53,005 bases of DNA, from positions 1-53,005 of the forward strand of contig JAJFFG010000075.1 of NCBI GenBank assembly GCA_021776825.1, given 5' to 3'. A program made the position numbers and the translations under genes. Source of the stretch: Planctomycetota bacterium (GTDB lineage: Bacteria > Planctomycetota > JAJSAM01 > JAJVHW01). Shown here piece by piece: positions 14,949 through 24,426 of the stretch. Within the stretch, counting starts at the first letter, position 1; each line of letters starts with the position of its first letter. Below the pieces are notes generated by a model. It worked only from the letters and a program-made list of their open reading frames with translations, was not told the origin of the DNA and made no database searches.

Positions 14949-14975
14949 GGCGGACCAGGGAGTCCGCCCCTACGG
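14949..14975 (+). repeat. Family B hairpin, copy b
   Basis: GGCGGACCAGGGAGTCCGCC followed by CCTACGG. Both stem arms differ from the consensus in a matching way (GGCGGAC with GTCCGCC), so pairing is kept. The upstream block GGAGCGCCGTCGGACC is present about 50 bp before it. Confidence 0.85.
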
Positions 14976-14993
14976 AGCGAGCTGTCGGTCGCT

Positions 14994-15944
14994 CTATCGC
15001 GGCCGCTGCCCCGGGATCGTCACCTCCGCCGTGCTGAAGACCTGGCCGTCGGTGATGTTGACGATCGACGCGGTCACGGTCTGGCCGGGAGTCAGGCCCT
15101 CGACGACGGTCGTGAAGAAGCCGGAATCGTCGACCATGAAACTGCCGAATTCGATGTTGCCGTCGACGTCCTCGACCTCGATGCCACCCTCGCCCGCAAG
15201 CGGGTCGTTCGGGGGGACGAAGCCCTGGACGACGACCCTGCCGTCCCGATTGGCGGCCAGGTTGATGATCTTCACGCCGCCCTGACGACGGCTGCCGAGG
15301 TTGCGACCGTCCTTGCCCTCGGTGCCGAACGGACCCGGGGTCGGAGGCGTCAGCTTCGGCGGGCCGCAGCCGACGAACGACACGCTCGAAGTGCCCGGCT
15401 CGTCGCCCTCGAAGAAGCGCTTGATGCGCTCGAGCGCGTCGTTCTTCTTCTTGTCGCTGTCGCTCACGATCTGAGAGGCGCCTTGGTAGCCCTCGGTCAG
15501 GATCGAGCCCTGGTCCGACCCGAAGCCGGGGATGATGCCGGTCTGCGTGTTGCCGCTGGACGACTCGAGCGAGTAGAGGCCCTGGACGGTCGACTCAATG
15601 TTGCTGTTGGTCATCCTGTGCGCGCCCAAGAGATCGGCCTGGAAGTCGCCGAGGGCGCCGCGCTGGGTGAGACCGTCACCGAACAGCGAGACGAACGCGT
15701 CGGCCTGCGTGATGCTCCCATTGGCGAGGGACTTGCCGACCGAGCCGCTGACGCTCTTGAACGTCTTGCCGATCGCCTTCACGCGGCGCTTGTGGTCCTT
15801 GCCGACGGAGCGCATCGCCTTCTGCGTGTTCTTGACGTTCTTCTTGCTCGGCGGGTCGCCGGCGGCGGTGCTGCCGGGGATGGCGATGGCGAGCAGGCCG
15901 GCGAGACACACGAGCGCGGTGGTGGTGCGGAGTGAGCGCAGCAT
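14994..15944 (-). CDS. Secreted protein of unknown function
   Basis: A 316-residue protein starting at the ATG at 15944, which has AAGGAG upstream at good spacing. The N-terminus is a signal peptide (TTTALVCLAGLLAIAIPGSTAAG). The next ~170 residues are Lys-rich and helical (KKNVKNTQKAMRSVGKDHKRRVKAIGKTF, ALGDFQADLLGAHRM). The C-terminal ~110 residues look like a beta-rich Ig-like domain with acidic, calcium-binding-like stretches (IEVEDVDGNIEFGSFMVDDSGFF, GLTPGQTVTASIVNITDGQV). I recognise no family. The C-terminal domain resembles add-on domains that treat a value as a reaction to change, but no function should be assigned. Confidence 0.65.
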   Translation of the reverse strand: MLRSLRTTTALVCLAGLLAIAIPGSTAAGDPPSKKNVKNTQKAMRSVGKDHKRRVKAIGKTFKSVSGSVGKSLANGSITQADAFVSLFGDGLTQRGALGDFQADLLGAHRMTNSNIESTVQGLYSLESSSGNTQTGIIPGFGSDQGSILTEGYQGASQIVSDSDKKKNDALERIKRFFEGDEPGTSSVSFVGCGPPKLTPPTPGPFGTEGKDGRNLGSRRQGGVKIINLAANRDGRVVVQGFVPPNDPLAGEGGIEVEDVDGNIEFGSFMVDDSGFFTTVVEGLTPGQTVTASIVNITDGQVFSTAEVTIPGQRPR

Positions 15945-16391
15945 GAGGATCTCCTTGCCGCCCGGGTTCGAGCCCGGCGCGGGTGCTGCTGCTCGCGTAC
16001 GAGAGGCAGCACCCGCGTCCGGCGCGATGCGGCTCTCTGGGATGTCGAGGCGGTCCACCCGGGGACGGGCGGGTCACCGATCACGCTACGGGAACGGGGT
16101 GGCGTGCTCAATGGGTGGCGGGATCGGCGGGGTGAAATGGGGCGGTAGGAGTGACTTTGGTCAGGGGGGCGGGGCGCTGCGGGCGACCGCCGTGATGCGG
16201 GCGACGCCGGGTCGAGGGGGCCGCACGCCGATCGAGGTGACGGGAGCGACGTTGATCGACCGGTGGCGGTGCGCATCAGCGGCGTCGTTCGCGGAGCGCC
16301 GTCGGACCCGGGATGCACGCGCGAAGCCCAGCGGGCGGGGCGGATCAGGAGATCCGCCCGTACGGAGACCTCTTGGAGGCGCCCGGTCCCC
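15945..16391. other. Intergenic region with family B hairpin copy c
   Basis: No gene can be supported between the secreted protein start and the end of the histidine kinase. The region carries the hairpin at 16339-16365 with its upstream block at ~16296. The rest is G-rich low-complexity sequence without visible promoter or RNA features. Confidence 0.5.
16339..16365 (+). repeat. Family B hairpin, copy c
   Basis: Exact consensus GGCGGATCAGGAGATCCGCC with CGTACGG. The block GCGGAGCGCCGTCGGACC lies about 45 bp upstream. It is behind the stop of the hybrid kinase gene. Confidence 0.9.
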
Positions 16392-19300
16392 TCAGACGGT
16401 CTCGTCGCCTAACGCGTTCACCACGATGGGGGTCTTCTTCAGTCGGCGGCGGAAGCGCTCCATCTCTGGCTCGAAGTGGGCGACGGCGGCGACCAGGCCG
16501 TCGGTCTCGCCGGCTCGGGCGAGTTCTTCGACGTGCGCCGCCACCCCCGCCACGCGCTGGGCGCCGACGTTCAGGCTGCCGCCCTTCAAACGATGCGCGG
16601 CCTGGCGGAGCTCCTCGGCGTCGCCGCTGGCGATCGCGGCGCGCAGGCGCTCGATGCAGCTCGATGCGGAGTCGACATACATGTGGAGGAGTTCGGCCAA
16701 CAGGCCGTCTTCGCCGTCTGGGTCCAGCTCGACGAGTTCCCCGATGATGGTCTCGCTCAGCGTGCGGCGACCGGCGACGGCGACGCTCTCCGCCAAGGGG
16801 TCGGGCGCCGCATCCGGCACGTTCCCCGCATTCGGCACGTTCCCCGAATCCGGCAGGGCGCGATCGAGGGCGCGCAGGAGCTCGGCGCGGCGCACGGGCT
16901 TCGGGACGTAGTCAGACATGCCCGCCTCGAGACACCGCTGGCGGTCCTCGGCCATCGCGTTGGCGGTCACGGCGATGATCGGCATCGCGGCGTGCGCGCC
17001 CCCCATCGCGCGGATCTGGCGTGTGGCCTCGAAGCCGTCGAGTACCGGCATCTGGCAGTCCATCAGAACGACGTCGAAGCGATGCGCGCGCACGGCCTCG
17101 ACCGCCTCGGCCCCGTTCACGGCAACGGACACGTCGTAGCCAAGACGCTCCAGGATGCCGCGCGCGACGCGCTGGTTGACGGGGTTGTCTTCCGCGACGA
17201 GGACGCGACCGCTCCGCATGCCGGTCAGGGTGCGCGTGAGGATCGACCGCGGCGGTGCGCGGCCCTCGAGCACCTCGCGCAGCCGATTGTGAAGCGCCCG
17301 TGTGCGGACCGGCTTCCGCAGCGCCGCGACGCCGTCCGGCAGGTCGGCAGCGGTGAGCGCGGCCGGTGAGAGGAGACGTACCTCCTTCACGCCGCTGCCC
17401 AGCGCGATTCGGTCGCCGGCGTGACGGCCCGCGCCATCGACCACGAGCGGGTCGTGCACGAGAACGACCGGGAGCACGGCGACGTGCGTTCCGATCCGCG
17501 CGCGGTTGGGGGCGTGCACCGCGGCCGACGCCTCGGCGACGTCACGGGCGATGCAGACCTCGACGCCGTAGCTCCGCAGCCGCGACGCGACCGCGTTGCC
17601 CACACCCGCCGACGCGGCCAGACAGAGGGCGCGCGCGCGCACTGGCGGCAGCGGCGCCACGGCCGGCTCGTCGGAAGCGGGCAGCCGGGCGTCGAAATGG
17701 AACGTGCTCCCGAACCCGACTTGGCTCCGCACGCCGAGCGTGCCGCCCATCGCGTCGACCAGATTGCGAGAGATGGCCAGTCCCAACCCGGTCCCGCCGA
17801 ACCGACGCGTCGTCGATCCGTCGGCCTGCGCGAACGCCTCGAAGATGTGCGCGAGGCTCTCCTCTGGAATGCCGATCCCCGTGTCGGTCACCGCTACCTC
17901 GAGGCGCTCGGGGTCGCCCGCGACAGAGTGGACACCGAGGACGACCTCGCCCTCGGCCGTGAACTTGACGGCGTTGCTCAGCAGGTTGGTCAGCACCTGG
18001 CGGAAGCGGGTGACGTCGCCGCGCACGCGGTGCGGGACCTCGGGATCGATGACGGTCGAGAGCTCGATGCCCTTCCCGAACGCGGCCGAGGCCACGACGT
18101 CGGCGACCTCCTCGACGGCGCCGTGCAGGTCGAACGGTCGATCCTCGAGTTCCAAGCGTCCGGCTTCGATCTTCGAGAGATCGAGGATGTCGTTGATGAG
18201 CGCGAGCAGCGTCGTGCCGCAGGATCGCACCGTGCCCGCGATGTCACGCTGTTCGACGTCGAGTTCGGTCTCGAGCAGGAGTTCGGTCATGCCGATGACG
18301 CCGTTCAACGGAGTGCGGATTTCGTGGCTCATGTTGGCCAGGAACTGAGCACGCGCGGCGGCCGCGATCTCGGCGGCGTCACGTTGGCGAGTGGCCGCGT
18401 TCGCACGCAGTTCGGCCTGCGCCGTGCGCGCCTGCTGTCGGGCCAGCGAAACCTCCTTGGTGTGGAGCTCGTTGACCGCGCGCATGTCGTGGGCGAGTAG
18501 CACGATCGCGGCGGGCGTTCCGTCGACGGCGGCCAGCGCCGCACCCGACAACGAGACGGGGACCCGCATGCCGTGACGTGCGGCGAGCGCGGCCTTGACG
18601 TCGCGCACCTGACCGGTCCGCGAGACCTGCTCCAGCAGATCCGTCATTGCCGGTGTGATCAGCAGGTCGGAGAGCGTGGCGCCCACCAGGAACTCGTCGC
18701 TCGCGTTGAGCAGCGCCTTCGCGGCGGCGTTGACCGTGCGGATCGCACCGTCCGGGTCGACAACGATCAGCGCCTCGGCCATCGTGCGAATCACGTTCTC
18801 GGTGTACGCGCGCTCGTGCTCGAGGCCGGCGTTGGCGTGCTCCAATCGGCGTCGCGCGCCGTGCAGGCTCGAGACCATCACGCCGACGTGGATCAACAGG
18901 GCGCAGCACGCCAGCAGAAGCAGCCACCGGCCGGCCTCGACCTGCGCCGTCGCAGCGCTGTAGCGAGCGCGGTGCGCGTCGACGATGCCCTGCAGTTTGT
19001 CCGCGCTCGGCAGTCGCAGGATGCGACCGAGAAGCACGTCGAGACCCTCGCGTTCGTCGGCGATCAGGTTGGCGTGCGCCGCGACCGCGCGCACGGTCCG
19101 GGCCAGCTCCGGCGACGCCCCGCGCGCCTGCGCCTGGAGACGGGCCGACGTCGCGAGCAGGGTGGTTCGACGCGCGTCGTCGGGAGACCGATCGAACGCG
19201 AGCGCGAGTCCCATCAGGCGCGGTGCCAGGTCGGCGATGCCGCTCTCGACGTCCTCGCGCTTCGCGCGCTGCTCGAGTTCCTGACAGAGCCGCGGGAAGA

Positions 19301-19694
19301 TGCGCAGCGAGTTCCCGAGTGTGGCGTTGCGGCCCGCAAAGTCGTGCAGGAGCGCCTCCTTCTCGGAGAGCACGTCCTCGTAGTTGGCGATGGCCGGCTC
19401 CACGTAGATCACGTGGTCACCGTGCGCCGCCAAGACATCGGCGCGCAACACGGTGAGGCGATCGGCAATCTCCTCGATCGGAGCGGTGACCGAGTCGTAC
19501 GACGTGAGCAGGCCGTAGCGCAGCATCAAGGCGCTGGCGTCGGCTGCGACCTCGAGGCGCTGCAGCTCGACGAGGTGCTGCTCCGCCTGCAGGTATGCCG
19601 TGTCGTCGACTGCGCTGGAGCGCATGCGATCGACGCTCCACGCGACGGCAGCCGTCGGCAGGAGCGTGAGTACCAGAAGGACCCGGAGCTTCAT
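16392..19694 (-). CDS. DAHL-type hybrid sensor histidine kinase with two receiver domains and HPt
   Basis: An 1100-residue kinase. N-terminal membrane helix (1-20); a periplasmic all-helical DAHL-like sensor (~25-255, with [17 protein letters not shown] typical of the family); second helix (~257-276); PAS-like domain (~298-415); coiled coil; HisKA with the phospho-acceptor His457 in [12 protein letters not shown]; ATPase domain with DTGIGIP and [11 protein letters not shown]; a degenerate receiver (~690-810); a true receiver (~828-945) with Asp879 in [13 protein letters not shown]; and an HPt domain with His1034 in AAHRLKGGS. It forms an internal BarA/ArcB-like phosphorelay; the response regulator is not adjacent. 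Its ATG overlaps the stop of the peroxidase-like gene. Confidence 0.92.
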   Translation of the reverse strand: MKLRVLLVLTLLPTAAVAWSVDRMRSSAVDDTAYLQAEQHLVELQRLEVAADASALMLRYGLLTSYDSVTAPIEEIADRLTVLRADVLAAHGDHVIYVEPAIANYEDVLSEKEALLHDFAGRNATLGNSLRIFPRLCQELEQRAKREDVESGIADLAPRLMGLALAFDRSPDDARRTTLLATSARLQAQARGASPELARTVRAVAAHANLIADEREGLDVLLGRILRLPSADKLQGIVDAHRARYSAATAQVEAGRWLLLLACCALLIHVGVMVSSLHGARRRLEHANAGLEHERAYTENVIRTMAEALIVVDPDGAIRTVNAAAKALLNASDEFLVGATLSDLLITPAMTDLLEQVSRTGQVRDVKAALAARHGMRVPVSLSGAALAAVDGTPAAIVLLAHDMRAVNELHTKEVSLARQQARTAQAELRANAATRQRDAAEIAAAARAQFLANMSHEIRTPLNGVIGMTELLLETELDVEQRDIAGTVRSCGTTLLALINDILDLSKIEAGRLELEDRPFDLHGAVEEVADVVASAAFGKGIELSTVIDPEVPHRVRGDVTRFRQVLTNLLSNAVKFTAEGEVVLGVHSVAGDPERLEVAVTDTGIGIPEESLAHIFEAFAQADGSTTRRFGGTGLGLAISRNLVDAMGGTLGVRSQVGFGSTFHFDARLPASDEPAVAPLPPVRARALCLAASAGVGNAVASRLRSYGVEVCIARDVAEASAAVHAPNRARIGTHVAVLPVVLVHDPLVVDGAGRHAGDRIALGSGVKEVRLLSPAALTAADLPDGVAALRKPVRTRALHNRLREVLEGRAPPRSILTRTLTGMRSGRVLVAEDNPVNQRVARGILERLGYDVSVAVNGAEAVEAVRAHRFDVVLMDCQMPVLDGFEATRQIRAMGGAHAAMPIIAVTANAMAEDRQRCLEAGMSDYVPKPVRRAELLRALDRALPDSGNVPNAGNVPDAAPDPLAESVAVAGRRTLSETIIGELVELDPDGEDGLLAELLHMYVDSASSCIERLRAAIASGDAEELRQAAHRLKGGSLNVGAQRVAGVAAHVEELARAGETDGLVAAVAHFEPEMERFRRRLKKTPIVVNALGDETV

Positions 19695-20182
19695 CGCGCC
19701 GAGTCGCTGTACTCGCCGGTCAGGTTGTGGACCGGACCGTCAACCTGTTCCTCGAGCGACGACGCGCGGCCGTCCCAGAACTGCTTGAAGTTGAAGCCCG
19801 AGTTGAAGACCGTCGGCGCGTTCATGTCGCCGAGTGCGCCGTCGATGCCGACCGATACCTCGCGCTGATCGGTACCCCCGAGATCGAGCGAGTGGCAGCT
19901 CGCGCAGGAGACGGAGTCGTTGCGCGACAGACGCGTCTCGTGGAACAGGCGGCGTCCGAGGCCGACCTTGGCGCGGTCGAGTTGGACGGTCAGCGGGATG
20001 GGCTGGATCGGCTCGGCGAGGATCTCGGTCGCGAGCGCGACTCCAGCGGTCATCCCGGACTCCGAGGCCACCTGCCCCGACGAGAGCGGCGCGTCCGCCC
20101 CCCTCCATGCCATCGGCACTGCAATCACGGCCCCCACGGCGAGCGTCGCTCCCCAGAGCACGTACAGCGTCTTGTTCGACAT
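19691..20182 (-). CDS. Half-length cytochrome c peroxidase-like protein, N-terminal haem domain only
   Basis: The 163-residue protein starts at the ATG of MSNKTLYVL (an earlier in-frame start is less likely) and has an N-terminal helix that may be a signal anchor. It carries the N-terminal haem domain of di-haem CCP/Mau[26 protein letters not shown] with one c-haem site, then [31 protein letters not shown]. In full-length enzymes (about 300-350 residues) a second CxxCH domain follows; here the frame ends at once and the stop overlaps the kinase start. A frameshift is unlikely because the kinase begins there. It may be a periplasmic redox or peroxide sensing partner of the kinase. Confidence 0.82.
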   Translation of the reverse strand: MSNKTLYVLWGATLAVGAVIAVPMAWRGADAPLSSGQVASESGMTAGVALATEILAEPIQPIPLTVQLDRAKVGLGRRLFHETRLSRNDSVSCASCHSLDLGGTDQREVSVGIDGALGDMNAPTVFNSGFNFKQFWDGRASSLEEQVDGPVHNLTGEYSDSAR

Positions 20183-20377
20183 GGGTCTCTCCCGTCCCTC
20201 GCTCTCGTGATCGGACCTGCGGGGGCGGTTGTGGACACGCGTCCCGCAGGGTGCTTCCGGCTCGTCTTCGAGATCGGGGGCGGGGCTGTGGACCCTGAAC
20301 GATGAATCGCGATTCACGCCGTTCGAGCGTGGATCCGCCTGTGCGGGGCGCGAACTGCGACGCGGGGCGCACGCCGT

Positions 20378-21304
20378 TCAGTCGACGACGGGCGTGCCTT
20401 CGGTCGCTGTGCGGGCGCGATAGAGATCCGAGAGACGCGCGGTCATCGGGCCGGGTGAGCCGTCGCCGATCGTGCGGCCGTCGACGGTCGTGATCGATGC
20501 CAGTTCGCCCATCGTGCCAGTGCAGAACGCCTCGTCGGCCCGGTAGAGCTCGGCCTGGCTGATGTCGGTGACCTCGTGCGGGATGTCGTTGGCCGCGCAG
20601 AGTTCGAGGACGGTCGCGCGCGTGATGCCTTCGGGGCACGCCACGGTGCGCGAGGTGCGCACGAGCACGTTCTCTGGGGTGTTCTCCGGGCTGCGCTCGA
20701 CGAGGAAGACGTGGGTGGCGTTGGTCTCGGCGATGAAGCCGCGCACGTCGAGCATGAGGGCGTCGTCGGCGCCGGCGGCGTTGGCCTCGATCTTGGCGAG
20801 GATCGACTGGATGAGGTTGGCGCTGTGGATCTTCGGGTCCATGCAGTCGGGCGGGAAGCGGCGGACGGAGCTCGACGCGAGCGTCAGCCCGGTGCGGCCG
20901 TAGACGGGCGCCTTCCACTCGGCGAGGACGATGAGCGTCGGGCCGGACTGGTTCAGGCGCGGGTCCATGCCGGAGGTGATCTTCACGCCGCGCGTGAGCG
21001 TGAGGCGGATGTGCACGCCGTCGCGCATGTCGTTGGCGGCGAGGGTCCTACGCAGTTCGTCGGTGAGTTCGTCGTGGGACGGGATGTCGGTGAACGCGAG
21101 CGCCTGGGCCGAGGCGCGCAGGCGATCGAGGTGCTCGGTGAGTTTGAAGATGCGACCGTCGTAGAGGCGCAGGCCCTCCCAGACGGCGTCGCCGCCCTGG
21201 ACGACGGAGTCGAACGGGCTGATGCCGGCCTGGTCGCGGTGGACGAGGTCGCCGGCGATGTTGACGATGAGGTCGCGGTTGCGTTCGTCGAAGCGCTGGA
21301 GCAT
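20378..21304 (-). CDS. Class IV PLP-dependent aminotransferase (branched-chain or D-amino acid type)
   Basis: A 308-residue fold type IV enzyme starting at the ATG of MLQRFDERNRDL. Typical segments are ISPFDSVVQGGDAVWEGLRLYDGRIFKLTEHLDRL, VHIRLTLTRG, DCMDPKIHSANLIQSILAKIEA (the Lys in DPKIHS is the Schiff base residue), ALMLDVRGFIAETNATHVFLV and EAFCTGTMGELASITTVDGRTIGDG. It would transfer the amino group of branched-chain or related amino acids to 2-oxoglutarate. A sulfotransferase-like gene lies 3 kb away on the same strand. In some animal branched-chain aminotransferase-like proteins the two domains are fused, which suggests a shared pathway. Confidence 0.88.
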   Translation of the reverse strand: MLQRFDERNRDLIVNIAGDLVHRDQAGISPFDSVVQGGDAVWEGLRLYDGRIFKLTEHLDRLRASAQALAFTDIPSHDELTDELRRTLAANDMRDGVHIRLTLTRGVKITSGMDPRLNQSGPTLIVLAEWKAPVYGRTGLTLASSSVRRFPPDCMDPKIHSANLIQSILAKIEANAAGADDALMLDVRGFIAETNATHVFLVERSPENTPENVLVRTSRTVACPEGITRATVLELCAANDIPHEVTDISQAELYRADEAFCTGTMGELASITTVDGRTIGDGSPGPMTARLSDLYRARTATEGTPVVD

Positions 21305-21361
21305 GGGGGCGATGTTCGCTCGTCGGGACGCACGAGAACACCTGGAACTGCGTCGAGACGC

Positions 21362-21388
21362 CCGTACGGGCGGATCTCCTGATCCGCC
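21362..21388 (-). repeat. Family B hairpin, copy d
   Basis: Reverse orientation: CCGTACG followed by GGCGGATCTCCTGATCCGCC. A flanking block follows at ~21420. It lies 58 bp upstream of the aminotransferase start. Confidence 0.9.
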
Positions 21389-21588
21389 CCGCCGACACGC
21401 GATGCGCGGTCGTGGCGGGTGGATGGCGCGCTGCGCACGACCGCGGTCATACGGACGGCCGTCGGTCGACGGGGTCGCATCCTGATCGAATCGAGAAGCC
21501 ACGTCCGTCACCGGTGGCCGTGCGCGTCGGCGGGGTCGTCCGACCAGCGCCATCGGACCCGGGTCGCACGCGCCACGTCAGCGGGCAG

Positions 21589-21614
21589 GGCGGATCAGGA
21601 GATCCGCCCGTACG
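21589..21614 (+). repeat. Family B hairpin, copy e
   Basis: Exact consensus palindrome followed by CGTACG. The block CAGCGCCATCGGACCCG is present about 40 bp before. It lies 81 bp upstream of the lipoprotein start. Confidence 0.9.
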
Positions 21615-21694
21615 ACCCCATCGACGTGCGCGCGGTCCCCCAAACGGCCTCAATAGGACGCGGGCGTCTCCGATCGTGGCGCCGGGCGGGCAGA

Positions 21695-24106
21695 ATGGCC
21701 GACATGACGAACGCTCGGTGGCTGCCCCTGGTCGCGCTTCTCCTCACGGTCGGCTGCGGCGACACGCCGGTCGAGAGGCCGCCACCGACGGAAGCGCCCG
21801 CGCCCGCTGTCGAGGACGCGCCGACGACGCCGCGCGAACGCGCCGATCCGACTCCCGCCGACCCGGTCCCCGAACCGGAGCCGCCGCCCGAGGACGTCGA
21901 GATCACCGGGACGGTCGAGTCCACGGTGACGAACGAGCCGGTGGCCGGTGCGCACGTCGAAGTGCTCTCGCCCGCGAGCTACCCGCAGCCGCCGAAGATC
22001 CAGGGCACGAACGTCGACACGGTGAGCGCCGCCGACACCGCACCCGTCGTGGCTCGTCACGGCGGCCGCGTCCTCGGCGAGGCGACGACCGACGACGAGG
22101 GCTCGTTCTCGCTGACGGGCCCGTTCACGCTCGAGGAGTCGGTGCGCGTGTGGGCGCCCGGTCACGTCACGGCGGTCGTCACCGCCGAGGGCGGCGACGC
22201 GTACGTCGAGCTGCGCGGATCGAACGGACACACGCTGCGCGTGCTCGACGAGTCCGACGCGCCCATCCCCCTGGCGATCGTCCAGCGCTTCCACTACGAC
22301 ATCGACGACCTGCGGAGCGGCGAGGGCACGGCCGACTCGCGCGGCGTCGTCGCTCTCCAGATCGCTGAGGAGGACACCCTGCTCGTCACCGCCATGGGCT
22401 ACGCGACGCGCGTGATCCGCGACGTCGCCGATCGCGGCGCGGCGCCGATCGTGCTGGAGGCCGGGTACGCAATGGGCGGCCGCGTTCTCGACGGCGACGG
22501 AAAGCCGATTGCCGGCATCCACGTCCGCTGCGACGCACCCGGCACGTTGCAGCAGATCACGGGCGCCAACGGACGCTACGGATGGGACGGTCTCGTCGGC
22601 CGCGCGTACGGATGGAGCGTCGCGTTCTGGTCCGCGGGCTACGTCCCCCAGTATCGGCGCATTCGGTCGGGCGACACGTCCGCCGACGTCGTGGTGCGAC
22701 GGGAGACCGAACTGACTGGATCGGTCGTCGGGGCGGACGGGAAGCCGGTCGCGTGCGCGCTCGTCACCGCGTACATCGGATCGCGCCAGGCCACGACGGA
22801 GACGGACCCAGAAGGACGCTTCTCGGTCCGACGCTTCGCGGCGGGTCCCTGTGTGGTCGAAGCGCGCGTGGTGGCGACGGAGGTCTATGCATCGAACATT
22901 CCCCCGGCGCCGGCGCCGTGGGCTGCGGTGGAGATCGGTGAGGACGAGATGCCGGGCGATGTCGCGCTGACGCTCGTGCCGATGCCGACGTCGGTAGTGC
23001 GCATCGCGGGTGCGTACGCCGACGGCAGCAAGCTGTCGCCGCGCAAGCTCACGTTCAGCGCGTCGCTGCCGCCGGAGCTGTCGGTGCCGCAGCGCTACCT
23101 GACCGGTGAGGACAGCGTGCTCTCGCGGTGGAAGGCATACGCGCTCCCACCCGGGACGCCGGTGACGGTCACCGCCGTCAGCAAGGATCCGCGGACAGTG
23201 CAGAGCGTGGAGTTCGAGACGGTCACGGCCGCGCCGGATGCGGAGCCGTTCGTGGTGACGTTCGCGGATCGTTCGGTCATCGACACGGTGCTGTTCATGC
23301 TGACGACGTCGCGCTCGGGCCAGGTGCCGGTGGCGCCGGGTCCGGACGTCGGGTGGTACGTGGCGGAGAAGCGGAGGGACAACCCGAAGAGCTTCGCGCC
23401 GGAGCACGTCGACGATGCGGAGCGGGCGACGGCGACGCTCGAGGTGCCGGTCGGGACATCGTTGATGGTGCGAGCGTTCGCCACGGGCTGCGCGACGACG
23501 ATCTTCGAAGTGAGCGGGGTAGGGCCTGAGCTCCAGAGCATCGAGTGCGTGCTGGCACCGGAAGCGATCCTCACGGGCCAGCTCGTCACGCGGAACGGAC
23601 GACCGGTGTCCCACGCGACGATGGAGATCGCGGTCACGCAGTCGAACGGGCGCAAGGTCGTGAACCTCGTGTGGACGACGGACATCGGAGCCGACGGGCG
23701 CTTCATCGCGCGCCAGCTTCCGGCGGGACCGGCGACCGTCACCGTGCTCGCGAGGGACGGCGAGATCGTCGCGGAGCGCGCGATCGAGATCCGCGGGGGG
23801 GAGACGTTCGACCTGGGCGACATCAAGCTGGGCGTGCTGCCGCAGTTCCGGGGGGTCGTGACCGATGCCGAGGGCGAGCCGCTCGGGGGTGCGGCGATCC
23901 ACGCATGGGATGCGACGGGAGCCCCTTTGGCAAACGGGACGACGCGAGCGGACGGGACGTTCCTGATCGCGGCGCCCTTGCGGAACGGCGTGGTTCGCGT
24001 GGCGGTCGGCGGGAACGACGTAGGGATGGGCGGGAAGCGATACGAGTGGGGTGTGGGGGACACGGCGGCCAAGGGCGCGAGCCACGAGATCCGGCTCGGA
24101 AACTGA
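21695..24106 (+). CDS. Large lipoprotein with carboxypeptidase-regulatory-like repeats
   Basis: An 803-residue lipoprotein. The signal peptide ARWLPLVALLLTVGC has a good lipobox (LTVGC), so the mature N-terminus is a lipidated Cys. A Pro/Glu-rich spacer follows (PPPTEAPAPAVEDAP). From ~65 there are repeated beta-sandwich units of the carboxypeptidase-regulatory type: ITGTVESTVTNEPVAGAHVEV, GGRVLDGDGKPIAGIHVRC, LTGSVVGADGKPVACALVT, LTGQLVTRNGRPVSHATME, FRGVVTDAEGEPLGGAAIHA. These bind protein or carbohydrate in other systems; no catalytic domain is seen. A paralogue sits at 29643. ATGs at 21695 and 21704 are both possible starts. It is bracketed by family B hairpins. Confidence 0.85.
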   Translation: MADMTNARWLPLVALLLTVGCGDTPVERPPPTEAPAPAVEDAPTTPRERADPTPADPVPEPEPPPEDVEITGTVESTVTNEPVAGAHVEVLSPASYPQPPKIQGTNVDTVSAADTAPVVARHGGRVLGEATTDDEGSFSLTGPFTLEESVRVWAPGHVTAVVTAEGGDAYVELRGSNGHTLRVLDESDAPIPLAIVQRFHYDIDDLRSGEGTADSRGVVALQIAEEDTLLVTAMGYATRVIRDVADRGAAPIVLEAGYAMGGRVLDGDGKPIAGIHVRCDAPGTLQQITGANGRYGWDGLVGRAYGWSVAFWSAGYVPQYRRIRSGDTSADVVVRRETELTGSVVGADGKPVACALVTAYIGSRQATTETDPEGRFSVRRFAAGPCVVEARVVATEVYASNIPPAPAPWAAVEIGEDEMPGDVALTLVPMPTSVVRIAGAYADGSKLSPRKLTFSASLPPELSVPQRYLTGEDSVLSRWKAYALPPGTPVTVTAVSKDPRTVQSVEFETVTAAPDAEPFVVTFADRSVIDTVLFMLTTSRSGQVPVAPGPDVGWYVAEKRRDNPKSFAPEHVDDAERATATLEVPVGTSLMVRAFATGCATTIFEVSGVGPELQSIECVLAPEAILTGQLVTRNGRPVSHATMEIAVTQSNGRKVVNLVWTTDIGADGRFIARQLPAGPATVTVLARDGEIVAERAIEIRGGETFDLGDIKLGVLPQFRGVVTDAEGEPLGGAAIHAWDATGAPLANGTTRADGTFLIAAPLRNGVVRVAVGGNDVGMGGKRYEWGVGDTAAKGASHEIRLGN

Positions 24107-24130
24107 CCGGCGGCGGACTCACCTAGCGGC

Positions 24131-24156
24131 CGTACGGGCGGATCTCCTGATCCGCC
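24131..24156 (-). repeat. Family B hairpin, copy f
   Basis: CGTACG followed by GGCGGATCTCCTGATCCGCC, 25 bp behind the stop of the lipoprotein gene. Confidence 0.9.
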
Positions 24157-24367
24157 CCGCCGACACGTGACGCGCGGTCGATGCGGGTCGATGGCGATCA
24201 TCGAGCGACCACGCCGACGCGGACGTTGATCGGTCGACGGCGCTCGCTCCCCGGCAACGCCCGCCGCCCACGAGCAGCGATCAACCTCGCCCGTAGCCGC
24301 CCGCATCACCGCCCCCATCCGCGGAGCGCCATCGGGCGCCGGCCGACCGAGCCACCCCAGCGGGCGG

Positions 24368-24393
24368 GGCGGATCAGGAGATCCGCCCGTACG
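24368..24393 (+). repeat. Family B hairpin, copy g
   Basis: Exact consensus palindrome followed by CGTACG. The block GCGGAGCGCCATCGG lies about 45 bp before. It lies 34 bp behind the sulfotransferase-like stop. Confidence 0.9.
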
Positions 24394-24426
24394 AAGGACT
24401 CGACGGCATCGACCACGTGCGCGCAA

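Larger units (their letters stand above)
21305..21694. other. Intergenic region with inverted family B hairpins (copies d and e)
   Basis: No gene is supported. Copies d (minus) and e (plus) face away from each other, and their shared flanking blocks (GGATGGCGCGCTGCGCACGACC and AGCGCCATCGGACCCGGGTC-like) lie between them. It separates the divergent aminotransferase and lipoprotein genes, so promoters must lie here, but none stands out. Confidence 0.5.
24107..24426. other. Intergenic region with family B hairpins (copies f and g)
   Basis: No gene. Two hairpins in opposite orientation (f minus, g plus) with ~210 bp of shared flanking sequence between them, at the convergent ends of the lipoprotein and the sulfotransferase-like gene. 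The stems could serve as terminators, but no T-run follows either one. Confidence 0.5.
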
